From Anaerolineales bacterium (GTDB lineage: Bacteria; Chloroflexota; Anaerolineae; Anaerolineales; E44-bin32), in the NCBI GenBank assembly GCA_030642885.1, contig DAOWMX010000055.1:1-10005 (forward strand): a DNA stretch of 10,005 bases, read 5' to 3'. A program made the translations under genes and the position numbers. Of this stretch, positions 1 to 6,536 are shown one piece after another (the stretch's first letter is position 1; every line of letters starts with the position of its first letter). A model generated the notes under the pieces. It saw only the letters and a program-made list of their open reading frames with translations. It was not told where the DNA came from and did not search any database.

Positions 1-486
1 CCGGTTCAGGTCTTCAGTTTCCCGATCCGGGAGCAACTCGATGCAGAATCCTTCGGCAACGTCCCTGCTCACATTACCCTGCTCTACCCCTTTGTCCCTC
101 CGGAACAGGTTGAAACTGCAATTGAGGAGCTCAATCGCTTGTGCGCGGGGATTTCTCCCTTCGAGGTCACATTAGACCATTATGGGAGATTCAAAGGCGC
201 GATATTCCTCGAGGCCTCAGACCCGGAGCCGATCGTTCAGCTTCACCACCGGCTTTCACAAGCCTTCCCAGAGTACCCGGTATACGGAGGCGAGTACGGG
301 ACTGAACTTCATCCCCACCTCACTTTGGCCCGCTTTGATGATCCCGAGGAGGCGGAAAATATCGAGCTTCCTCCAGTTCCCTCGTTCAACTTTCCTGTCG
401 ATAAGATTCACCTGTACCTCGGCTCGATCGAACACGACACACCCTTCATCCCACGCGCCGTGATCCCGCTCGGAAAAAATACATGA
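1..486 (+). CDS. 2'-5' RNA ligase family protein (2H phosphoesterase), 5' end cut by window
   Basis: The frame is open from base 1 to a TGA at 484-486 and gives 161 visible residues; the true start lies left of the window. Two H-x-T motifs, the signature of the 2H phosphoesterase superfamily, are visible: H24-I-T26 in a PAHITLLYPF context and H106-L-T108 in HPHLTLARF, 82 residues apart as expected for the two symmetric lobes. Both catalytic histidines and threonines are present, so the enzyme looks intact. Family members (LigT/ThpR, CPDases) act on 2',3'-cyclic phosphates or 2'-5' linkages in RNA; the substrate of this one cannot be read from sequence. The internal TTG at 139 would lose the first motif, so it is not a start. 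Only a few N-terminal residues are probably missing. The next gene starts 70 bases downstream on the same strand. Confidence 0.85.
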   Translation, partial: PVQVFSFPIREQLDAESFGNVPAHITLLYPFVPPEQVETAIEELNRLCAGISPFEVTLDHYGRFKGAIFLEASDPEPIVQLHHRLSQAFPEYPVYGGEYGTELHPHLTLARFDDPEEAENIELPPVPSFNFPVDKIHLYLGSIEHDTPFIPRAVIPLGKNT

Positions 487-556
487 GCCGTCTAGTTCTT
501 TGGACGACTATGGGGTTTGCGGCTGCTTTCCCCTTCTCTGGGGATTGGAGTAATTC

Positions 557-1348
557 ATGGACATAGCCATCGAACTCATTAAAGAGTTGCTTATCCCGGG
601 CTCAACCGCGTTCCTCCTTCTTGGTCTCATCCTCGGAGTCTTCCTGCTCTTCATCAGTTGGAGAACCGAGAAGTGGGGAAGACGCTGGCTGCTTTTATTA
701 TCGATCTTATACGTGTTGCTCAGCATCCCACTCGCCGCCTCGCTGCTCGAACGCGGCTTGAGCGTAGGCTATGAACCCATCAGCTCTGCGGAAGAATACG
801 CTGACGTAGATGCGATCGTGATCCTGGGCGGAGGCGGCGCCTCCTATCGGGCTGGGGAATTGGAAGTGAATTCCGTGAGCGAGTCGAGTGCGCTGCGGGC
901 GATGGAGGGCGCTCGCTTGTATCAGATGCTCGATAACCCGGTTGTGATCGTCTCCGGCGGCACCAACCCGAAAAGCGGCCTGCTCACACCTGAGAGCGAA
1001 CCGATGCGCGATGCTCTAGTGGATCTGGGTGTGCCAAGCCAAAGGATCCTGCTTGAGTCGGATTCCTCTAACACGCACGACCAGGCGCTCAACGTCCCTC
1101 CAATGCTCATCGCGGCCGGGAGTGAACGCTTTATCCTCGTCACCTCACCAACACACATGCGTCGGGCGTTTTTCTCCTTCCTGGAGCAAGGCGTAGAGCC
1201 CATTCCGGCAATATCCGCACCACGCTCCGAAACAAGCAGCTTCTCATCGAGCAGCGTTGTGCCTGATCTTGGAGCGCTGGCTGTAAGTAAATCCGCTCTG
1301 CGAGAGTGGATGGGCCTGATTTACTACACATTACAGGGCTGGATATAA
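557..1348 (+). CDS. YdcF/ElyC/SanA family (DUF218) membrane protein
   Basis: This 263-residue protein has two N-terminal hydrophobic segments (about residues 15-34 and 43-62) followed by a DUF218 domain (about 84-225). Family hallmarks are in order: DAIVILGGGG at 85-94, the R-x-x-E-G-A-R-L-Y helix near 114-122, VSGG at 132-135, GVPSQRILLE with E167, the S-N-T motif at 171-173, and VTSPTHMRRA at 195-204. The best-known relatives, ElyC and SanA of enterobacteria, are inner-membrane proteins linked to cell-envelope integrity; the biochemical activity is unsettled and no function is claimed here. The ATG at 557 is supported by GGAG at 547-550 with 6-base spacing. It may be cotranscribed with the 2H gene upstream; no convincing terminator lies between them, only an imperfect dyad near 485-510. 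No clear terminator follows it either. Confidence 0.85.
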   Translation: MDIAIELIKELLIPGSTAFLLLGLILGVFLLFISWRTEKWGRRWLLLLSILYVLLSIPLAASLLERGLSVGYEPISSAEEYADVDAIVILGGGGASYRAGELEVNSVSESSALRAMEGARLYQMLDNPVVIVSGGTNPKSGLLTPESEPMRDALVDLGVPSQRILLESDSSNTHDQALNVPPMLIAAGSERFILVTSPTHMRRAFFSFLEQGVEPIPAISAPRSETSSFSSSSVVPDLGALAVSKSALREWMGLIYYTLQGWI

Positions 1349-1382
1349 CAGAATTCTCAGCCATCGAGGTCCAGGTCGCACC

Positions 1383-1411
1383 TTCAAGCAATCTGGAAAA
1401 CTGCATATAAT
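1383..1411 (+). promoter_or_regulatory. Possible sigma-70-type promoter before the Nudix gene
   Basis: A perfect -10 TATAAT lies at 1406-1411, 17 bases after a weak -35 TTCAAG (3 of 6 consensus matches) at 1383-1388. Transcription would begin near 1418, leaving a leader of about 50 bases before the ATG at 1467. The -35 is poor, so this is a candidate only. Confidence 0.4.
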
Positions 1412-1466
1412 TGACCTTCCATACCGATAAATCTGGTTCCCTTCCAACCTTGTGGGAGTTCGACAG

Positions 1467-2030
1467 ATGCCCGATCTAACACCCTGGGAAACCCTGAAAC
1501 GCACGCTTTTACTCGACCGTTCACCCTGGATGCAGGTTTACGAAGATGATGTCCGTCTTCCAGACGGGCGCGTCATCGAGGGATACTTGCGCCTGGAGAC
1601 TCCCGGATATGTGATGATTGTTCCCGTGAGAACCGACGCTCATATTGGCCTTGTCCGTTCCTACAAGCGCGGCGTTGATGGGATTGAAAGCCAACCGCCG
1701 GCGGGGATACTCGAGCAAGGGGAGGTCCCATTAGAGGCCGCGAAGCGCGAGCTCAAGGAGGAGCTCGGCTGCATGGCCACAACCTGGCATGAACTCGGAG
1801 AGGTGGTCATGAGCGGGAATTACTTCGCGGGGTGTGCCCACTTCTTTCTAGCAACCGGATGCCGGGAAATCACCGAGCCAGATTCCGGCGATCTAGAGGA
1901 GCAGGAAGTCATCTGGCTCCCGCTTGAGGAGGTCCGCCGCAGTTGGTCTGAAGGTGATTTTCGCCAGGTCGGTGCTGTGGCGGCGCTCGGGCTGGCGTTG
2001 CAAAAGATCGATAAAATTGGAATCAAGTAA
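1467..2030 (+). CDS. Nudix hydrolase, ADP-ribose pyrophosphatase-like
   Basis: This 187-residue protein contains a full Nudix box at residues 80-102, pattern G-x5-E-x7-R-E-L-x-E-E-x-G: G80, E86, R94-E95 and E98-E99 are all present, with Cys102 where an aliphatic residue is usual. The motif is preceded by E-S-Q-P-P-A-G, the E-x-P-A-G context typical of ADP-ribose/nucleoside-diphosphate-sugar hydrolases. The box glutamates bind the metal ions used to cleave the diphosphate of an NDP-X substrate; which X cannot be told. The C-terminal part (145-187) is an acidic beta/helix segment usual for the fold. The start at ATG 1467 is chosen over the in-frame GTG 1452 because GGGAG at 1454-1458 sits 8 bases before it and would otherwise lie inside the gene. 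The methyltransferase gene follows after 27 bases, so the two probably share a transcript. Confidence 0.87.
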   Translation: MPDLTPWETLKRTLLLDRSPWMQVYEDDVRLPDGRVIEGYLRLETPGYVMIVPVRTDAHIGLVRSYKRGVDGIESQPPAGILEQGEVPLEAAKRELKEELGCMATTWHELGEVVMSGNYFAGCAHFFLATGCREITEPDSGDLEEQEVIWLPLEEVRRSWSEGDFRQVGAVAALGLALQKIDKIGIK

Positions 2031-2057
2031 AATTTCCGCCATTCAAGGAATAGTCTT

Positions 2058-2813
2058 TTGACAGATCGAAACCTCGAACGAGCCGCGCTGCGCGGCGAAC
2101 CATCCTACGTTTGGCGCGCCGGTCAGGAGCGCCGCCTGCGTATGATCCTGGCCGGAGCAGACGGCCGCGAATCTGGCGTTATCTTAGACGACGGCTGCGG
2201 TGTGGGCGAATATATGACCCGCTTCGCCGAACATACATCCCAAATATATGGCTTGGAATTCGACCCCGATCACGTTTCATCTGCCTCAAAGCTGGGTAAT
2301 AAAGTCGTACAGGGAGCCGGCGAGCGTCTCCCTTTTCGCAGCGAAACCTTCGACCTCGTCCTCTCCCATGAGGTGCTTGAACATGTAGAAAACGATCGGG
2401 CTACGCTCGAGGAGATCGTTCGTGTGCTGCGCGCTCCCAAACCAGGATCGTTGGGCGGAGGCAGGCTCATTCTCTTCGTGCCTAATCGCGGTTATCCGTT
2501 CGAAACCCACGGCATCTATCTACGCGGCCGGTACCACTTCGGTAATATCCCTCTGGTCAATTATCTCCCCCGCCGGTTTCGCGATCGACTCGCACCACAT
2601 GTGCGCGTCTATACACACGGAGACCTCGAGCGGCTCTTCCACGGCCTACCCATCAAGATTGTTCACACGACAAGAATTTTCGGGGCTTACGACAACATCA
2701 TCGCCCGCTGGCCGAGAGTGGGGAAGCTATTGCGCACTCTCCTCCAGGCGATGGAAGCGACTCCCTTACGAGTTTTTGGTTTATCTCACTTCTGGGTTAT
2801 CGAAAGGATTTAG
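2058..2813 (+). CDS. Class I SAM-dependent methyltransferase (Methyltransf_11/UbiE type)
   Basis: This 251-residue protein has the Rossmann-type methyltransferase signatures: motif I VILDDGCGVGEY (41-52), an acidic residue after strand 2 (E67 in GLEFDP), the D-L-V-L-S-H-E-V-L-E-H-V segment (99-110), and EIVRVLR followed by the GGGRLILFVPN strand (119-143). An insert, roughly APKPGSLGG at 126-134, interrupts the usual R-V-L-K-P-G-G loop. The C-terminal third (150-251), with an aromatic H-G-I-Y-L-R-G-R-Y-H-F stretch, probably forms the substrate lid; the acceptor is unknown. The start is the TTG at 2058, supported by AAGGA at 2045-2049 with 8-base spacing; the first internal ATG, at residue 29, would leave only 12 residues before motif I. 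It probably shares a transcript with the Nudix gene. It converges on the - strand protease unit, stop to stop 77 bases apart. Confidence 0.88.
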   Translation: MTDRNLERAALRGEPSYVWRAGQERRLRMILAGADGRESGVILDDGCGVGEYMTRFAEHTSQIYGLEFDPDHVSSASKLGNKVVQGAGERLPFRSETFDLVLSHEVLEHVENDRATLEEIVRVLRAPKPGSLGGGRLILFVPNRGYPFETHGIYLRGRYHFGNIPLVNYLPRRFRDRLAPHVRVYTHGDLERLFHGLPIKIVHTTRIFGAYDNIIARWPRVGKLLRTLLQAMEATPLRVFGLSHFWVIERI

Positions 2814-2890
2814 CAGCGCTCAATCATCCCCCGGCGATGGAGATATCCTCGCAGCGGAGGCTGACGCCAGCCAGTCTAACCTATCCAACC
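2814..2890. other. Convergent intergenic junction with small GC hairpins
   Basis: These 77 bases separate the methyltransferase stop from the stop of the opposite-strand orphan-domain gene. They contain short dyads (CCTC...GAGG around 2849-2862, GGCTG-ACGC-CAGCC just after it) but no T-run on either strand, so no convincing intrinsic terminator is seen. Overlapping read-through of the two convergent units is possible. Confidence 0.4.
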
Positions 2891-3175
2891 TCAACCTGCT
2901 CTTACATGCCCGATTTCTTGGATATCGACAGGCACACCTTCGATCTCCGACGGGACAAAATCCTCAGGCGCTAATTGAGCTCGAGGCACTTTTCGGGTGA
3001 CCATCACGACCAGAACCACCTCATCGGTCAGTTCCCCGGAGCGCTTGCGCAGCCCTACGCCCACACCCATCACGTTGGCTTTTTGAAGCAATTCTTCCTC
3101 GTATTTTTCCTTAACCACCATTACTTTTTGGTAAGGCTCTAATGGCTTTGTCTCAAATTCTGAGGAAGTTGTCAT
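2891..3175 (-). CDS. Stand-alone copy of the protease N-terminal domain (94 aa), coupled to the protease gene
   Basis: This small protein aligns without gaps to the N-terminal domain of the protease encoded just upstream: its residues 21-94 match protease residues 10-83 with about 30 of 74 identities by hand count. Shared landmarks are V-K-E, K-x-N-V-(M/L)-G-V-G, M-V-(T/S)-x-K-(V/I)-P-x-A-x-L-x-P, V-P-x-E-(I/V)-E-G and a final R-A. It has no protease triad, signal peptide or membrane segment. The ATG at 3175 overlaps the protease TGA in the sequence ATGA (3175-3172), implying translational coupling; an upstream in-frame start at 3193 would lengthen the overlap and is less likely. It may have arisen by partial duplication, and could be a partner, inhibitor or oligomer-modifying subunit of the protease; this role is inferred from context only. 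Confidence 0.75.
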   Translation of the reverse strand: MTTSSEFETKPLEPYQKVMVVKEKYEEELLQKANVMGVGVGLRKRSGELTDEVVLVVMVTRKVPRAQLAPEDFVPSEIEGVPVDIQEIGHVRAG

Positions 3176-4176
3176 AAGGTCACATCCAGACAATCCAGAA
3201 CAGATTGGATTGGATTGTGCAGGGTGACTTGATCGGAACCCGCGAATAACAGACCGACGGCCTGCATAGACTCCCCGGCCACGAGAAGAGAGCCAGAATC
3301 ACCCGGTTGCGACATCACAGTCGTCACAATCTGATTCTCAAAACGCGCGCTTCGATCGCCGTAGTCAATGGTGACGGTCGCATCTAAGACCATAATCTGC
3401 CCTGTCGTCAACCCTGTTGTCCTGCCGGATTTTCGTACGCGCATGCTGAGCATCGCCGGGAGAATGCCGCTTATCGCTCCAATCTCCAGAATCTCATCGA
3501 GAACTTCTCGGTCGTTTACCGGTCTGGCGATGGCAGCGTCGACCTGATTAGTCGCCTGGGGGTCACTCCAGAAGGCTTGCACTCGATGCTTGGAACCCAA
3601 CAACTTCGCCATCGCATTGCCAAACCCAGCATAGGCTTCGGCTGTGCTGCAATCGACTGGACCATGGTTGAAACGGATTGGGCAGAAGCGTTCCAGTGTA
3701 GCGAAAGTGTCTTTCTCTTCCCTGCCACCGTCCACCGCACCTGGCTGCAGGATTGGATCTCCTTGTTGTCCTTGATTGTTATTGGCAAAAACGTGATTAT
3801 TCGAGAGAATCATACGTGTGCCGGTTGTCCGGTCACGGACAACCACGCCCAACGTCCCGGCGGTAATTTTGTAGTGCCCCAAACTTACCCCCCCAAGCGC
3901 TGGACGCCAACGGTCGTTGCGCTCTTGTTGGGCACGCAGGAACCCAACCTGCATGACGTCCGTTGAGATCCCCTCGACTTCTGCAGGCACCAATGCTGAG
4001 GGATCAAGACCGGCTTGTGGAATCTTCTGACTCACCATCGCAATGACACAAAGATCTCCAAGCTGCTTCCCATTGCGGTTTTTATACCCCGTTCCCACAC
4101 CAAGCACGTTGGGCTTCGCCAGGATGGCTTCCTTGTGCCGCTCTTTAACTTCGGTTACATGTCTGCGTTCCCACAT
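3172..4176 (-). CDS. Trypsin-like serine protease of the NAL1-like, cytoplasmic type
   Basis: The 334-residue protein has two parts: an N-terminal domain (about 1-83, with NVLGVGTGYKNRNG and VPAEVEG) and a chymotrypsin-fold peptidase (about 95-334). The triad can be read as His128 (S-N-N-H-V-F-A), Asp213 (Q-V-D-A-A-I-A) and Ser294 (P-G-D-S-G-S). Other family marks are GDPILQPG at 139-146 and R-K-S-G-R-T-T-G at 248-255. There is no signal peptide, so it probably acts in the cytoplasm; substrates are unknown. The arrangement resembles bacterial and plant NAL1-like trypsin-type proteases, an assignment from remembered motif style and not from a search. The start at ATG 4176 is chosen over a TTG at 4200 because GAGGAG (4189-4184 on this strand) lies 7 bases before it and would otherwise be inside the gene. 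It forms a two-gene unit with the 94-residue protein downstream. Confidence 0.85.
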   Translation of the reverse strand: MWERRHVTEVKERHKEAILAKPNVLGVGTGYKNRNGKQLGDLCVIAMVSQKIPQAGLDPSALVPAEVEGISTDVMQVGFLRAQQERNDRWRPALGGVSLGHYKITAGTLGVVVRDRTTGTRMILSNNHVFANNNQGQQGDPILQPGAVDGGREEKDTFATLERFCPIRFNHGPVDCSTAEAYAGFGNAMAKLLGSKHRVQAFWSDPQATNQVDAAIARPVNDREVLDEILEIGAISGILPAMLSMRVRKSGRTTGLTTGQIMVLDATVTIDYGDRSARFENQIVTTVMSQPGDSGSLLVAGESMQAVGLLFAGSDQVTLHNPIQSVLDCLDVTL

Positions 4177-4201
4177 GCTCTTTCTCCTCGGTTTGATCAA
4201 G

Positions 4202-4251
4202 ATACCTTGTATTCAAGTATACGCTGGGAAGTGCACATTCCGTGCCTTTTT
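4202..4251 (-). promoter_or_regulatory. Possible promoter and dyads before the protease gene
   Basis: On the - strand a -10-like TATACT (4221-4216) lies about 40 bases before the ATG. No -35 hexamer is at the right distance; that place is taken by a short dyad GCAC-N5-GTGC (4233-4245) followed upstream by a run of seven A (about 4246-4253). A second imperfect dyad, ATACCTTG-N4-CAAGTAT (4202-4220), overlaps the -10 and the start of the transcript. The pattern would fit a regulated promoter but is weak evidence. Confidence 0.3.
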
Positions 4252-4276
4252 TTCGAAGTGACAATGGCCTATGGAT

Positions 4277-4309
4277 AACCTCCCGCAGGTTCAAAACCTG
4301 CGGGAGGTT
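4277..4309. repeat. Perfect 15-bp palindrome with 3-base loop
   Basis: Arms AACCTCCCGCAGGTT (4277-4291) and AACCTGCGGGAGGTT (4295-4309) are exactly complementary around the loop CAA. The element lies between the lpdA stop (4385) and the protease start (4176). On the lpdA (-) strand no T-run follows the stem, so it is not a typical Rho-independent terminator, although it could stabilise the lpdA 3' end. Its length and perfection resemble dispersed REP-like intergenic palindromes; no second copy is in this window. Confidence 0.7.
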
Positions 4310-4384
4310 TAAAAGGGGGTAATTTCCCACCTCAACTATTTCTCATTTTGAATTCAAGAATATGGAGGATAACCTCGTAAGAAC

Positions 4385-5782
4385 CTACATATGAATCGCG
4401 TGACCTTCAGCATGATGAGCAGCTTCCATCACAACTTCACTCAGCGTCGGGTGGGCATGAACGTTGCGAGCGATCTCTGCAGACGTGAGTTCCATCCTCT
4501 GCGCCAGAGTGAGTTCCGGCAGGAGTTCGGTCACTTCCGGCCCGATCATGTGCGCACCCAGGATCTCGCCGCATGTTGCGTCCGTCACAATCTTGACCCA
4601 TCCACCGTAATCCCCCAAGCCTAAAGCCTTTCCATTCGCCTGGAATGGAAAACGTCCAATTTTTACTTCGAAACTGCGCTCTGCTGCTTGCGCCTCGGTT
4701 AGCCCAAATGATGCGACCTGCGGCTGGCAGAACGTTGCCCGCGGCATCATCTCGTAATCCAGGGTTGTCGTATCGACGCCAGCGATATTTTCAGCGCAGA
4801 TGATCCCCATCGCAGAGGCGACATGGGCGAGCATGAGCTTGCCGGTGACGTCGCCGATCGCCCAGATTCCAGCGGTGGGCGTCGCCATGCGTTCATCGAT
4901 CTCAAAGAAGCCGCGCTCGTCCAACTTCACTCCAGCGGCTTTAAGATCCAGATCCTTGGTGTTCGGCCGGAAACCCATTGCCAGAAGCGCTTGCTCGGCC
5001 TCGAGAGTCTGCTCACCGTCCGATCCGGAAACGGTGACCTTCACTTTTGTTTTCAGCCGCTCAATCTCCTCGACTTTCGTCCCTGCCAGAACTTTTATAC
5101 CCCGTTTACTAAATGATTTCGTTAGCTCCTGGCTTACTTCCTCATCCTCCAACGGCGCGATGCGCGGCAGCATTTCCACCAGCGTTACATCCACACCGTA
5201 AGCGCTCCAGATCGTTGCGAACTCGAGTCCGATTGCTCCCGCCCCAATGATCACCACGGATTCCGGCAAATGCTCCTGCAGAATCGCGTCTCGGTAGGAC
5301 AGAACACGGTCCCCATCTGCTTCCATCCCCGGGATAACCATCGGTGAAGCGCCTGTCGCCAGCACGATGTCCGTTGCCGTTAACGTCGTAGGTGCACCCT
5401 CTTCATTTTTTACAGTGATAGTTTTCGGTCCGGTGAAAGCAGCACGCCCCATGTGGACATCGACCCCATTCTTCTTCATTAGAAATCCGACGCCTTTCGC
5501 CAACCGCCCGGAGACTCTGCGGCTTCGCTTAACAGCCGCGCCATAATCTAGAGTCAAGCCATCAACTTTAAACCCGAATTCGTTCCCCCTCTCCCGCAGC
5601 GTGTGGGCAACTTCGGCGTTCTTCAACAAAGCCTTTGACGGGATACAGCCGACGTTCAGGCAAACCCCACCGAGAAACTCCCTCTCAATAATGGCTGTCT
5701 TTTTGCCCAATTGGGCAGATCTGATCGCACAGACGTAGCCGCCGGGTCCAGCGCCGATGACGATGACATCGTATTCCGTCAT
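4385..5782 (-). CDS. lpdA: Dihydrolipoamide dehydrogenase (E3)
   Basis: This 465-residue flavoprotein has normal family length and complete motifs. The FAD-binding G-A-G-P-G-G lies at 10-15, the redox disulfide is C41-L-N-V-G-C46 within GGVCLNVGCIPSK, the NAD-binding G-A-G-A-I-G is at 180-185, the second FAD motif A-I-G-D-V is at 308-312, and the C-terminal interface carries the catalytic pair H444/E449 in H-A-H-P-T-L-S-E. The enzyme reoxidises the lipoyl groups of 2-oxoacid dehydrogenase complexes or the glycine cleavage system, passing electrons to NAD+. No E1, E2 or lipoylation gene is in the window, so the complex it serves is unknown. ATG 5782 follows GGGAGG with 8-base spacing. It appears to be transcribed alone: a terminator of the preceding gene lies upstream. 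No clear promoter hexamers were recognised, but a wide inverted repeat lies at 5809-5839. Confidence 0.95.
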   Translation of the reverse strand: MTEYDVIVIGAGPGGYVCAIRSAQLGKKTAIIEREFLGGVCLNVGCIPSKALLKNAEVAHTLRERGNEFGFKVDGLTLDYGAAVKRSRRVSGRLAKGVGFLMKKNGVDVHMGRAAFTGPKTITVKNEEGAPTTLTATDIVLATGASPMVIPGMEADGDRVLSYRDAILQEHLPESVVIIGAGAIGLEFATIWSAYGVDVTLVEMLPRIAPLEDEEVSQELTKSFSKRGIKVLAGTKVEEIERLKTKVKVTVSGSDGEQTLEAEQALLAMGFRPNTKDLDLKAAGVKLDERGFFEIDERMATPTAGIWAIGDVTGKLMLAHVASAMGIICAENIAGVDTTTLDYEMMPRATFCQPQVASFGLTEAQAAERSFEVKIGRFPFQANGKALGLGDYGGWVKIVTDATCGEILGAHMIGPEVTELLPELTLAQRMELTSAEIARNVHAHPTLSEVVMEAAHHAEGHAIHM

Positions 5783-5808
5783 TTAATAAACCTCCCGCTA
5801 CTTATGAT

Positions 5809-5839
5809 CGTTATTCTAACCCATGACTGCGTAATAACG
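5809..5839 (-). promoter_or_regulatory. Inverted repeat in the lpdA upstream region
   Basis: CGTTATT (5809-5815) and AATAACG (5833-5839) form a 7-bp inverted repeat with a 17-base gap, ending about 27 bases before the lpdA ATG. A -10-like TAGAAT lies between the arms on the - strand (about 5813-5818), without a matching -35. It could be an operator or chance; no regulator is suggested by the sequence. Confidence 0.25.
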
Positions 5840-5874
5840 CTCAGTTTTCGACCACCCGCTCAACTTGGAGGAGA

Positions 5875-5906
5875 TTAAAATAAAACCGGGTAGCGAGTAC
5901 CCGGTT
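5875..5906 (-). terminator. Rho-independent terminator of the Cys-rich small gene
   Basis: A 9-bp stem AACCGGGTA (5884-5892) / TACCCGGTT (5898-5906) with loop GCGAG is followed on the - strand by TTTTATTTTAA. It lies 22 bases after the stop of the 119-residue gene, so it ends that transcript before lpdA. Confidence 0.8.
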
Positions 5907-5928
5907 CAAATAGCGCTCCGCCGTCTGA

Positions 5929-6288
5929 TCAAGCTGCTCGAGCTGAGATGGGCTCCTTGATCACCGTGGGGACTTGTACTTCGAGATACTGCTGAACATC
6001 TTCAAGCGCCTGCTGATAGATGCTTAGGAGTTCCAGGTCTGAGCCTTTGTAACGCCGCAAGCTTTGTTTTGAACACGCTTCGCAGCCGCGCATCGCCCGG
6101 TATGAATCGGTTTCACAACTCAAGCATCCGTCAAGCCGAATCATCATCAAAGAGAACGCCAAGAGTTCAATGTCGCCTTCGGGAAGGTTGGAAACGCGCT
6201 CGACTAGCGCACACCATTCATCCCCACGCGAGTGCTTTAAATTTGAAATCACATGCACGGGAAAGAGCAATTCGTTGTCCGCATACAT
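5929..6288 (-). CDS. Uncharacterised small protein with C-x2-C-x10-C-x2-C
   Basis: I do not recognise a named family. The 119-residue protein carries five cysteines: C26, then C55-L-S-C58 and C69-E-A-C72, giving C-x2-C-x10-C-x2-C in an otherwise helical, soluble sequence (helix-like LAFSLMMIRL before it and LELLSIYQQALEDVQQYL after it). The spacing is right for binding one metal (zinc or iron) or an iron-sulfur cluster, or for two redox disulfides. No signal peptide or membrane segment is present. The ATG at 6288 follows AGGAG with 11-base spacing, somewhat long. The gene is flanked by its own terminator downstream and about 250 bases of noncoding DNA upstream with a DosR-like dyad, so it is probably a single-gene unit under its own control. 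AhpD-like redox proteins also use C-x2-C, but the rest does not obviously match. Confidence 0.8.
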   Translation of the reverse strand: MYADNELLFPVHVISNLKHSRGDEWCALVERVSNLPEGDIELLAFSLMMIRLDGCLSCETDSYRAMRGCEACSKQSLRRYKGSDLELLSIYQQALEDVQQYLEVQVPTVIKEPISARAA

Positions 6289-6536
6289 AGAGGCCGCGAC
6301 TCCTGATGGTGGGTTGATGGATACGATTGCTGTTCTTTCCTCATTGTAGATTCGGGGGAATCCTCAGGGCAGAGTACTTTAGTACCAAGAGGTTGATCGC
6401 CTTCGCGGACGATCCAATCGACTTTCGTTTCAGGTCAATTTGGTTGTCGATTGGGTGATCGCAGCTGCAGAGTTGGAATTATTACGGGTAAGTCGATGCT
6501 GGTGTTGCCCACCCCCACGGCAAACGAGCAACCCTA
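6289..6536. other. Noncoding region upstream of the Cys-rich gene and downstream of the L,D-transpeptidase
   Basis: No convincing gene lies in these 248 bases. They hold a DosR-like dyad (6374-6385), a short dyad GATTC-GGGG-GAATC (6349-6362) and a -10-like TACAAT on the - strand (6348-6343). Near the L,D-transpeptidase stop there is a weak TTGCC/GGCAA dyad (about 6505-6523) without a T-run, so no good terminator for that gene was seen. Confidence 0.5.
6343..6385 (-). promoter_or_regulatory. Putative activator-dependent promoter: DosR-like dyad plus -10
   Basis: On the - strand, the dyad GTACTAAAGTAC (6385-6374) contains ACT-AA-AGT, identical to the core of the DosR/DevR-type consensus (GGGACT-WW-AGTCCC). 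A -10-like TACAAT (6348-6343) follows; the -35 position 17 bases upstream of it reads TGCCCT, a very poor match. If transcription starts near 6336, the dyad is centred near -43, where an activator would compensate for a missing -35. The binding protein is not known. Confidence 0.35.

Noticed and set aside
2422..3000. A 192-codon + strand frame over the methyltransferase end and the orphan-domain gene
   Set aside because: It overlaps two genes supported by motifs or homology and shows no family signature of its own.
4177..4200. TTG start 8 codons upstream of the protease ATG
   Set aside because: It would place the strong GAGGAG SD inside the gene; the ATG at 4176 has correct spacing.
4277..4309. 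Palindrome as lpdA Rho-independent terminator
   Set aside because: The stem is strong, but on the lpdA strand it is followed by ATCCATAGG and not by a T-run, so I list it as a repeat.
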